This document shows, piece after piece, positions 50,981 to 61,524 of a stretch of DNA of 64,000 bases. Below the pieces are notes generated by a model. That model was not told the origin of the DNA. It was given only the letters and a program-made list of their open reading frames with translations, and made no database searches. Positions within the stretch are counted from its first letter, which is position 1, and every line of letters begins with the position of its first letter. The DNA is from Argentina anserina (taxonomy: Eukaryota; Streptophyta; Magnoliopsida; Rosales; Rosaceae): the NCBI RefSeq assembly GCF_933775445.1, contig NC_065877.1, positions 14,384,001 to 14,448,000 on the forward strand. Direction: 5' to 3'. A program made the translations under genes and the position numbers.

Positions 50981-51182
50981 TGTTCCGAGAGAATTACTAT
51001 TCTACCTTTGTGTGTGTCTTACCGTCTTAGCTTGATTAGATTTCTTATAAGATATAGATTTCCATCTATGTATTAGATTAGGAATTCAGATCCTTCAAAA
51101 ATTTGTCTATGTAATGCATATATATATATGCTCACATATTATTCAGTTTAGTTACAGTTCTTCTCCGATTTATTCTCGTACA
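50981..51182 (+). repeat. 3' LTR of the copia remnant
   Basis: Follows a purine-rich tract (CAAGGAGGAG) and begins TGTTCCGAGAG. It ends near CTCGTACA at 51182. About 200 bp, similar in size to the LTR at 24637. The region before it (50814-50970) matches the pre-LTR region of the element ending at 25909, so the two are related. The right boundary is approximate. Confidence 0.6.
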
Positions 51183-51477
51183 ATCATACTTGATCGTGTT
51201 TGGAATTATCTTAAAAGAGGTCTCTAATTTTGGGGTTTTCTCTACTTTTCTCCCTATTTTTAGATGAAGAAGTTCTCACCATGTTTAGAAATGGAAAGAT
51301 ACGACGTCTCTCTCTATCGCCCTATTTTGATGATTGAATAGAACTAAGAGCCAAACTCCAAAATTTATCACAGAACGAAGGAAGGTTATCACATAACCAA
51401 AAATTCCAGCTGCAAGTTTATGTGAACAAGCATGACCTATTACGCTGAAGGAAGGTTTAATCAGACCTCCCATAGTA

Positions 51478-51760
51478 TTGGTCTCATTTCCGTTGCTGTC
51501 ATTCTACTCCATCCTCACGCACTTCTCCGGCCTCTTTTGCAACGCGCTTGCCTATCGGAGTTCATCGACCGTACCGCTTTGTCCCGGCCAATCTCCTTCT
51601 CTGAAGCGAGCTCGCGCAAGAGGAAGAACGCCGCGTTAACTGCGTCATTGTATTCGCGCCGTGCTCACCTACTCGCTCATCTCCCATCCCTTCACTCTCC
51701 TCACTCTTATCGGCCTCACTGCCGCATGGATCTTCCTCCACTCGAGGATCGGGTTATTTT
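51478..51760 (+). pseudogene. PRA1-family (prenylated Rab acceptor) gene fragment, frameshifted
   Basis: Two frames together resemble part of a plant PRA1 protein, an ER/Golgi four-helix membrane protein that acts with Rab GTPases. Frame one (about 51530-51640) reads EFIDRTALSRPISFSEASSR, which fits the conserved N-terminal PW-x-EF(V/L)DR-x-AL-x-RP segment. After a break near 51635-51655, frame two reads AVLTYSLISHPFTLLTLIGL then TAAWIFLHSR, which fits the first pair of hydrophobic helices (SL-x-x-HP-x-x-L-x-x-AAW-x-FLY). The FRVNY motif that should sit between them is lost. The second half of the protein is absent. Most likely a dead gene copy. Confidence 0.6.
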
Positions 51761-51883
51761 TTGGCTCAGATCAGAATCGTTGGCGCTGTCGAGGCAGACG
51801 CGTTGTTGACACAGATCAACATCGTCGGCGTCTTCGAGGTAGACGGTGTCGACGCAAATCGAAATCCGTCGCCTGGTGTCGTC

Positions 51884-51885
<2 letters not shown>

Positions 51886-51926
<41 letters not shown>
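51886..51926. repeat. (GA)n microsatellite
   Basis: About 20 GA units, uninterrupted. Confidence 0.95.
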
Positions 51927-51929
<3 letters not shown>

Positions 51930-54310
51930 CTTGTGAGGAAGAGATTTGCAGAGATTAAGTTGATTAAAAAAGGACACTAATGTAATTTTGTATGCAAATA
52001 TAGAAACAGACAAACATAATTGAATTGGTCAAAGTTTCGCCTTAAATTTGGGCATTCGGTCATTATCCCTTATTATCATTAATAATCTACACATGCATGC
52101 GCGCACTTGAGGAAATAGTTCGGAACATGAAAACTAAAAGCTGATCGAAGTATAAAAGACAAGATTCACATGAAGCTGTATAACTAACTCGATCAACTAC
52201 GATCACAGATTGGAGTCCATCAAATTGGATTGTTAACTGTAGACATTTTCAACATCACAAAATGGCTCTTCTTATTTTCTTACGGTTAATTCATAAACAT
52301 CAGAGATCATTTTTGAATGAGCACTTACGATAATTAAGGTGCAAAAGGCTAGGGTTCAGAGGGCCGGCAAAAACAAATTTTTTGATCGACTCATCCTTGC
52401 ATATCGCTCATGTACTAAACTAATGTACACCTTAGTTAGAACCAGTCAAGAGATGAAACATTCATGATAGCAAGGAATCCACCTATGCGATTTCGCTTTC
52501 TAACAATGTCAATTCTAGTCAACACTATGTCGACACATTCGATTTCCTCATATTTATTTTCTCTTGATAATAATGGTACGTACATAAGCAAATTATATAT
52601 TATATGCAGTTTATCCAGTAATATATGGTAATAGAAGCTATTGTAAATGTATGAAAACCAACGCTATTGATTCAAAAAACATGAAATCCAAAAATGAAAC
52701 TACAAGACCGGCAAGTTAATAATAACTAACTTTTGCCTTCTAAAGGGCTCGCCTCCTTCTCTCTCGCCCTACTTTCCTGTGGTGGCGGCGTTTGGAATGG
52801 TGGGGAAGTAGTTCTTTTGGGGACGTTAGCCTCAACTGGAGTTTGACACAGGGATGGTTTGCGCTATCTCGTTGTTGGTTTGCGCCATCTCTTTCTTCTC
52901 CTCCTTCTTCGCTCTAGGCTCAAGTCGGTTGACGTTGCTAAGTAGTCTCGCGATGACAATGTTGTTTAGGGGCAGCGAGATGGCTGATCTGTGTTATCAC
53001 AATACTGGTTGCTTCGATTTGGAGGTGGAGGCCCGGATGGTGATGCTACTGTGATCATGGTTGGATTCTTTGTAGATTTCCGGCGACCTAGGCATGTTGG
53101 TGGTAATTTTAAAAGTCGACCTAAAAGTTGATTTTTTAGAAGTGGATGTGTACCAAACTATGCTCAAAGTTGTTTTCTAAAAAAAAAAAAAAACTAGGCC
53201 CAAGTTGTGTTACTTTATTTTCTGCTCATTTTCGAGATTTTATGAACTTGACCTAGCGTTAAAATCTTGTAGCGGAGGCTTCACTCCATCAAGATAACTG
53301 ATAAAATAATCGAATTGGCTTCTCGCCAACTTGAACACAATCCATTCCCCTCTAAAAGAAACTTCGAATAAACTGTGTAACTAATAGCGACCTTTCTTTG
53401 TACAGTCGACTAGTTGGCAAACCACTCTAGGTAGCTCTTGGTTACGATTGAATCTTCTTATTCACTCTGAAATTAATTTTTGAACACGTTTTATTCCCGT
53501 TGCAAAATTCTGTCATGTCTCTAGATAAATATGACAATACATGAAGCTCTTCTTGTGATTTCCAAATTGGTCTTTACGTTATGCAGTTTCAAGCCTATTG
53601 CACTGTATGTTTAATTTTCCGTTTTCGGTGGCTAAAAAGTGACTTCCATCCGTATCAAATATAGGAATAACCACAGATATCTGTTCTGTGAATTTATTCT
53701 AGTATCTACTATTCTTAATTAGGACAGAGATGCCGCCATAGTATTATTCCACATCCAATAATTACAACAATTAGAAATAAACAGAAACATATTGGGAATC
53801 ATTCAATAACCCATTATCCAATTGATGTTGGAGATTAAGTTATTAATTCTCTTTGTGATGGAGACACAGTAAGCTGTATATGATGCTACTATGTCTCCAT
53901 TGGGACACGTTTGTGTGTTCATTGTTTTATATGGAGGGATTGTTTCTTCTTAATGTTTTGTTACTTTGTTTTCATCAATAATAGCATTGTTGAATCCTCA
54001 CACTTTGTACTCTAATTAAAAGGTTACTGCATGGTACATACTACTGTCCACATATATAGTCAAGAGTTAGAGAGGAAGTCTTATGGAATATGTAAGAAGA
54101 ATTGTGTGCCATAAATCTTTCTGATCTTCTCTTTGGTCTCCTCCCTGTCGATTGCATTTTATTTTCATTTTTGATGTTTGATGAATTAGCTGCTGAAAGA
54201 TTGATATAGGATTTTCAGATGTTGGAGGATATTGGGCACAGGTGCTTGTCCAACTTGCTGTTCTTGCTGGTGTGTTGGTGTATTGTAATTTCAGTTCCTG
54301 TTCTTTGTTA
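51927..54310. other. intergenic and 5' region of the MYB-CC gene
   Basis: No gene recognised from 51927 to about 54000. A frame at 52854-53054 is Leu/Ser-rich without a domain. The last few hundred bases should contain the promoter and 5' UTR of the MYB-CC gene. ATTTTCAG (54210-54217) could be the acceptor of a 5' UTR intron. Confidence 0.4.
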
Positions 54311-56578
54311 ATGAACGAGCAGAAGATCGATTGCCAGAAAAGAATTCATCATCACAACCATGGACTAATTAATGATCCTAACTTTGAACTTGGTAGCCAT
54401 TCTACTCATCAGCTCTTGGGTCTGCAACAACAGCCTTGGGACATGGGAGTTTGGGTTCAGCAACCCACCATGGATCAGGGAGTGTCACAGCTTCAAAATC
54501 TTGGGACTGAAAATGTACCAAGTAGCATTATGAGTCGATTTGAATCTCCGGCTTCGGCTTTCTTTGCAACGGAAAGATTCATGGGATTTCCTTCACACTA
54601 TGAGTCTCAAGATGGTGAAAATTCATATCCTCAACAGTTCCCTTCTAGCCAATCTTATGAAGAAAGTTTTCAAATGGAATCATCAGAGGACATCAGAAAT
54701 ACCTTGCAATCAATTGTAAAATCCCAAACCAAGGGCTCTCCATCTTATAAATCCTCTGAGAAGTCTAATCAAATCCCATGCAACTATTTGTCAGGCAGTA
54801 AGTTCTTTCTGCATCAACAAAATACTACTGCCTCAGTTAAGAGACCCTTTTCACTTGCTTTCAAAGACAATCTGGAACAAGTATGTATATTTTTTATCTA
54901 GAATCGGATTTTGCAGTAGCATTTGTGCATTCACTTTTCATTTGTTCCACCATTTCAATATGATGTTCAATTTATTTGTAGTTACGGACTAGTTTCTTCT
55001 GCACAGGGCTATTGTAATGTATTCAGTACTACTCCGGTTGCGCAAGCGAGCTTCTTTTCTCAGCAAGCAAAGCAGTCTCCAAGAACTTCCTCAGGATCTG
55101 CATCTGCAACCTATGGTGATTCTCCTTCAATTAGTCCATCGCTCTCGAGTAAGACACGTATACGATGGAACCAAGATCTTCATGAGAAGTTTGTTGAGTG
55201 TGTAAATCGCCTTGGGGGTGCTGACAGTAAGTAACTCAATATAATCTGTTGCATTATGTTTTAAATGAAAGATTCATGCGTGTTGATTTATCTGGTGATC
55301 AATAACCTATAGAAGCAACACCTAAGGCAATACTGAAGATGATGGGATTGGAGGGATTAACCATCTTTCATATCAAAAGTCATTTGCAGGTATATGCACT
55401 TCTCCAATTTGTGCTTTTGTTTTCCTATATTTCTTTCTCTTGGTTAGATCAATTTTTTTCCTTAATTGTTTTTATGTGTTCTCTCCTTGTAGAAATATCG
55501 AATCGCAAAATATTTGCCAGACTCAGCAGAAGGTAAATCTTGGTTACTGTTATCCAATTTAGTACTTGTTTCAATCAGAATTCAAAGCTCTGCCCTTGGT
55601 TATAGGGAATGTCACCTAAAGAAGTCTTCAAACACCAACATTAAAATGGTTTAAGACACCAGATATATCAGAAAAATATTAAAACCCCTCACCGTTGTTG
55701 CCACATTCTGATGTGAGACTTAACTCATAAATATTTATCCTTCTCTCTCACATAAATTGTCAGAAGCTTCGGCTGGGGTGCAATGTTTACACACCTAAGA
55801 ATGTAAAACATGTGTTACATGATTTTCAATTACAAACTTTTTATTTTTCTTGAAGTTTGTCCTAGATTGCATTATTAGCTTCACCATATTCTGTTCTGAG
55901 TATTCTTCTATTGCAGGAAGATCTGAAAAAAGAGCTCATGTGAATGCCGAACCTCAGCTTGACGTGAAAACGTAAGCCATCTGTTTACCCTTGTTTTTTA
56001 TTTTAGTTTTAGTTTATCAAATAACATACATTAGTTTTAGTTTATCAAATAACATACATTCTAGGAAAACCTATCTTTTCTCTCTAACTCCTTTGTACAC
56101 CAATCTCTTACATACCTATGATGTGAATTTTTCTGGCAGTGGATTTCAAATCAAGGAGGCACTGCAACTACAACTAGATGCCCAGAAGCAACTTCACGAA
56201 CAACTGGAGGTAAATTCTTGAAAATTAATTTCGTTGGTGCCAATGATATTTGATTTCTATACAATTTAGAAACAATATTATGTGCGTCTCATACTTTGGT
56301 TATCAAAACCACACTCCAACTATCTCTATTATAACTTACAGTAAATTCATATGTTCACTTCTGATGAACAGATTCAGCGAAGTTTACAGTTGCGCATTGA
56401 AAAACAAGGGGAGCAGCTCAAGAAAATGTTTGACCTGCAGCAAAAAACAAGTGATAGCTTGTTAAAGACTTCAAACCTGGATTTTAGATGCCATGAAGTT
56501 GGTCCATCAAATAATGAAGTTCAAGTTTCCAGTACTGAAGGTTCTGGGAGTTCCCACTGTCCATCCAAGATAAGTTAG
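54311..56578 (+). CDS. MYB-CC (PHR1-like, GARP-type) transcription factor
   Basis: Seven exons: 54311-54880, 55007-55226, 55313-55389, 55493-55532, 55917-55971, 56140-56209 and 56372-56578. All are GT-AG and in phase, giving 412 residues. The ATG at 54311 (MNEQKIDCQKRIHHHNHG) is preferred over an upstream alternative because it matches the usual N-terminus of this subgroup. The MYB-like domain spans ~239-292 (KTRIRWNQDLHEKFVECVNR, LGGADK, ATPKAILKMMGLEGLTIFHI, KSHLQKYRIAKYLPDS), including the SHLQKYR motif typical of GARP/MYB-CC proteins. The coiled coil follows at ~315-365 (FQIKEALQLQLDAQKQLHEQ, then IQRSLQLRIEKQGEQLKKMF), with the conserved LHEQLE. The family binds P1BS-type sites (GNATATNC) and includes the phosphate-starvation regulator PHR1. 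PHL5-like is my best guess for the subgroup. Retaining intron 1 would hit a stop and remove both domains. Confidence 0.93.
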
Positions 56579-58399
56579 CCCAGAAAGCACATCCTTAGGT
56601 CATGTGGCTGCAACAAAGCTTCACAGAATCAAGAACCCTTTAGATGCTTCTACAAGGTGAAGAAAGAAAAACTAGCAGAAACTACACTAGAAGACGATAC
56701 GAAAATCTCATGTGTATGTTGGCTGATAGAATAGATGCTGCAGAATGATTTTTGTCATATTCACATAAAGTTGTTTGGGTGGCGGTTTTGGTAACAAATT
56801 AACAATCACTTACCAACATTTTCTCATGCTTTCATGCTCCTCAAGTTTTGCTCTATTCAATGATGCTGAGAAACTAAATATTGAATTGGTTGTAAAAGGA
56901 GATAATTCTTGAGAGGTGATTGATCGATCACCTTCCAACATCAGATCAATTGTATCAGTTTCATCACTTCGTAGATACACAACTGCATGCCTCAGTAGTC
57001 AGTTATTCAGTTTTTTTTCGATGACAAGTCAGTTATTCAGTTAATATGTGCGAACTATGTACATCTTTCAGTAGATTATATTCCAGAATTTACATCTGAA
57101 CTTGGTTTCTGTTCGTTGTGATTATGCCTGGTTGCCGTATTCCGTTTAGCTTTTCTCCTGCTAAACAGCCGATCGAGTTCTACCAAACATGGTGACTCTT
57201 GTTATCGGAAAAAAAAGTCCTAACAGTAACAATCAAAAGATGTTTCCTCAACCACTGATCAACAGGATTGCCAATATGTTGTAATATATGATGTCAATAT
57301 ATTTCTTTTGTTTCCCTCAGAAGATCATGTTATACATCTAGAAAAGTAGAAAAATAACACTGAGTAGAGAGAAAATATAATAACGAAACTCAGTGAAATA
57401 CCAAACTCAAAATTTATTTCAATCTTACTTTGTGTAAATGGTAAAAGAGTGCAAAAATAGACCCAGAATTTCAACACATATGCGCATTCAGTGAAATACC
57501 AAATTGAACTAGACTTGGAAGGAGGCCAATGCTTACATCGATCAATTAACTTGCTAGGGGCTCTGAGCGCAATGTGAGTCGACTCTATATGGTTGTAAGT
57601 ACAGAACCATGTTCCCGTGATTTCCCACTTGCTTTGACATATATAAGAGATCATTCCTCAATTTCTCCATATTCTAAACACCTGCAAATCACATACCATT
57701 TCCCCCACAATCAATATTCCATCGCAACAACACAACACAGCCTACTGATCACACACAACTTTATTCAACAAAATCGGGGTTCTAAGTCAAATGTAACAAG
57801 TTTGACAATGAACAATACCACTATTCCAAGCCAAGCCATGAACACAAAGCTTGCGGTGTGTGGCTATACCCTTTTTTATTTTTTATTTTTTATTTCCAGT
57901 TCTAAGACAATTTCTATTTGGGGCTCGAAACAAACTCAACGGAGGAAAACCTTCAAATGCTCAACGGTGGTACACCGTTGCATACCGAAGCAGAGGGTCA
58001 GTTCAGAAACCGTGCATCAGGGTATCCCCACAGCCGAAGGTAATTCCTTCGGCATTGGACTAATCTCTGACGGGACCCATGTGAAATAGTTCCAACCCGG
58101 TAGTCCAGAAACCGGGTGCCCTGGCCACACTAATGTCCTCAATGCCCCAACTCCGTCTCATTTTTTGCCTAGTTAGAAACAAAAAGGTGTGTAATGCCTC
58201 CGCCAACAATCGAACCCTTTTACTTTCCTCTGTTATTGAATGGATGAATTTTCAATCAACTGGTGAGTAAGGTTTTCAATCTCATTTATTGTGTTTAACT
58301 GTTTATGATGATTAGGATCTCTTGGTCTAATTGGAGATGACACGAGTCCTGATAGGTCAATTAAATCAGAATGGGCCACTCATTTTACAAACCGACCCG
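56579..58399. other. 3' flank of the MYB-CC gene and spacer
   Basis: The first ~300 bases are likely 3' UTR. A 171-codon plus-strand frame (57574-58089) has no domain, signal peptide or clear codon bias, and I do not accept it as a gene. A TCAGTTATTCAGTT phrase is duplicated at about 56999 and 57027. Confidence 0.4.
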
Positions 58400-58479
58400 G
58401 AAACCCAACCTGCGGAGTTTATATATCTAGCAACGACAAATTATATATCTCCTCTCCGACTAGATCAAATCGAATCGGC

Positions 58480-58560
58480 CCCAAATCAAACCGACCTACC
58501 CTAAGCTTCTCTCCTCCTCAACGCTATCTCCGGCGCCGTTCGTCGTGTCAATCACCGCCG
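58480..58560 (+). promoter_or_regulatory. non-coding first exon of CWC15 with 5' UTR intron
   Basis: A pyrimidine-rich leader ending ATCACCGCCG is followed at 58561 by GTAAGTTATC, a near-perfect donor. A leader intron of about 230-450 bp would end before the ATG at 59017; ACATCGCAG at 58793 is one candidate acceptor. Leader introns are common in plant housekeeping genes. Confidence 0.5.
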
Positions 58561-59016
58561 GTAAGTTATCCCTTTCCCATCTCTCTGTCTCAGTCTAATT
58601 TCTATACTTGTTCTTCTTTAGAAACGTATGAGACGAATTGAAATTCTAGGTTAGAATTCGAGGCTTGTAATCGTTCTTCTGAATCTGAAATTTGGCCAAC
58701 GCCTATATTACTGCGGCTTCTTCTTCTGTTAATCAGCTCCGTTAAATTCATGAGTAACAAGAAGTCATTTTGATTTAGGGTTTTACATCGCAGATAAAAG
58801 GATATATGGAGGTAAAAAAGACTTGAATTTCTATATTATTGAATGCACACATTCATGTCTGTATGGTTAATTCCTACCTAGCTGTATTGTTTGCTAAAGA
58901 ATTCAGGAAAGACAATGATGAAGTAACCTCTTAGAGTATCCGTAAGAATTATACGGATCTATTGATTTTATGTTCATGAATTGGCTGACGATATCTTTAA
59001 AAAGTAGTGAGAAGAG

Positions 59017-60706
59017 ATGACGACTGCAGCTCGACCCACATGGGCTCCTGCAAAAGGTGGTAATGAACAAGGTGGTACTCGGATTTTTGGCCCATCCCAG
59101 AAGTATTCGTCCAGGGACATTGCATCCCATACAACTCTAAAACCCAGGTTAGTCTTGTTCTTACCTATAATTCTTTGTACCATTGTTAATATTGATGACA
59201 GACCATACTGGCTTAAGTTTGTTTCTTAACTATTATGCGAATAAGCTGTGCTTGGATGCTGGGTTTTAAACCTTTCTTTTTTGATGGTATGTATGAACAG
59301 GAGGGAGGGCCAGGACACCGAGGAAGAACTTCACAAGAGAGACCTCCGGGAGGAGCTGGAAGACCGTGAGAGGAGGCATTTTTCATCAAAGGATAAGTAT
59401 AACTGTATGATATCTTGCCTTTCCCTTTTTTTTTTCTTTTTTTTGGAATTTATGGATTTTGATTTAACCCCTTTAATCTGTGTTGGTTGTCAGTTTAATT
59501 CTATGTGGATGTGATGTTATTTGTCATGGTTTCTAACCGTTATGTGCATTGTGCAGATGACAGAGATCGCAGTAAGAGAGGAAGCCAGCTTTTGTTGGAA
59601 GGTGCGTATCCCAGCTCCATAGTCATATTTTAATGCAAAAATTCCTGCAAGTAATTCTTTGGTTTAATTAAACTAAATTGTTATTAATTAGGGACACGAA
59701 GGGATGCTGAAGATCGAATTGTACCACGAAACGTAGATGCGGATGATTCTGATGTGGAAGTCAAAAGTGATGATGACAGGTCAGTATCACAAGATGTCTG
59801 AATCAGACTTCACACATGTTACCCTGTGAATTCTTGGCTATGATATTAATTCATCAGAATTTTCCACAATAGAATGATGAGTTTTGAAATTTAGATTAAG
59901 AAAGCGCTGTTGGTTAATTACGCACCTTCCAACTAGATGAGTGTTCTGTTGGTACTGCTTTCCAGTAATTGCTAGGAGTTTGTGGTCATAATTTTGTGTC
60001 TACTGTTGCAACCTTTTGCTTTTGTTAAGGTTCCAAAATTGATTTCTGTACCTTAAAAGGTCTTACACCTTCATCACTGTTTCATTTGTTGGTCGGCCTT
60101 TTTTTTTCATTTGAAGTTCTATTGCTACGTAGATCTGCTAATATAATTGTTTGTCCTTATAGTGATGAAGATGACGATGATGATGAGGATGACACAGAAG
60201 CTCTTTTGGCCGAGCTTGAACAAATAAAGAGGGAAAGAGCGGAGGAGAAGCGCCGAAAGGCGAGTTTTTTTATTATTACATATGACATTCAGATTACGAA
60301 GCTTTGGTGTTTCTCTATGCCTAACAAATATACTCTATGCTTTCTCAGGAAGAACAACAGTTGGCAGAAGATCTTAAAGTCAAGGAAGCAGAGCTTCTCA
60401 AGGGAAACCCATTGCTAAATAATCCAATAACCGCCTCTTCTTTCAGTGTGAAAAGAAGGTTAGTAAAGATATTGACCTGATTATATCTGTAATCAAGTTA
60501 GAATTTGGTAACTTTCTCATTATGCTCTACTCAGTGTGCAGTTTTATGCTCTACTCACTATGCAATTTTGTTTTGGGCACAGGTGGGATGATGATGTGGT
60601 GTTCAAAAATCAGGCTCGTGGTGAAACTAAAACTCCCAAGCGCTTCATCAATGACACAGTGAGAAATGACTTTCACCGCAAGTTTCTGCATAAATACATG
60701 AAGTAA
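59017..60706 (+). CDS. CWC15: CWC15 homolog, spliceosome (Prp19/CDC5L-associated) protein
   Basis: Seven coding exons: 59017-59147, 59301-59404, 59557-59601, 59692-59779, 60163-60259, 60349-60458 and 60583-60706. They give 232 residues, the normal family length. The start is fixed by the invariant N-terminus [20 protein letters not shown] followed by [19 protein letters not shown]. The middle is charged: EREL-type repeats, the acidic run [10 protein letters not shown], then [20 protein letters not shown]. The C-terminus [15 protein letters not shown] then [20 protein letters not shown] is the conserved Cwf15/Cwc15 end. CWC15 acts in the nucleus in activated spliceosomes. Exon 2 must end at 59404 (AACT/GTATGA); the nearer GT at 59396 would create a stop. 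Exon 5 ends AAG/GCGAGT, so intron 5 appears to be GC-AG. Confidence 0.95.
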
Positions 60707-61524
60707 TGTCATATGTGAATCCGACTTTCAAGATGGTACCCCAAGTAATGAAGTGATCTGGACAGTTTGTTAAGATTTGTGTGTACCTTAATATTTCAAT
60801 TCAAAGCACCGTGCTAGATGCCATGTATCTTTTTGTTGAATGTTTGTTTCATGTTGATTTTATCGTGAAATTATATCAAAATTGACATTGTCAATATAAC
60901 ATGTTATATCTTGAATTTGACAAAACCAAAAGATATATCCACTGGAGATGCTCAGCTTATGTCTGCAATATTCCTCTTGGTTCTTGACTCTCTGGTTGGG
61001 CTGCAGTTAGGACTAAACTTGAGAATGTCAAGCTTAGCCACATTTTCAGATAATGCAAAATATGAATGATCAAGCTGGTCTTACTAGGCTGTTGTGTAAC
61101 TTGATGCTTATCTTTTTTCTGGTAGAACTGAGGCACATCGGCCTTGGGCAATTTGCTTCCTCCTGACTGTGGAAGGCATGCCCTTGCTGATCCATGTTTG
61201 CTGATTTGCGAATTCAGGGCTATCTTTTTCTTCTGCCAAGTTTTTAGGTCCGTCTTGTAACAAATAAGAATAAAAACGAAGCGAATTACTAATGGGCACC
61301 GTCCCATACAGTGGGCTCGTACCCGACCCGAAAATGCAGGGTAATCTCTTTATGTTGAGACTTCCCAAAACTGAATCAGTTGAAAGCATCCATCCATTGT
61401 GAAAATGGTGCTGATTTTCTCTGACATGAATCGCAATCCAAGGTAATGTCTTCCATCCCTAAACATTTCAGATTCATTCCCATTCAGCTTCACCCCTTTT
61501 TAGTTTCTCTTCTGATGATCACTA
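60707..61524. other. 3' UTR of CWC15 and promoter of the mTERF gene
   Basis: Two same-strand genes are separated by ~820 bp. Overlapping minus-strand frames (60957-61389) have no domain. No TATA box stands out before 61525. Confidence 0.45.

Noticed and set aside
57574..58089. 171-codon open frame downstream of the MYB-CC gene
   Set aside because: Long but without any domain, signal peptide or codon bias that I recognise. It begins within a likely transcribed-gene flank and has poly-T coding runs; more likely chance.
60957..61389. Overlapping minus-strand frames between CWC15 and the mTERF gene
   Set aside because: No domain; they occupy the promoter and 3' UTR of two well-supported genes.
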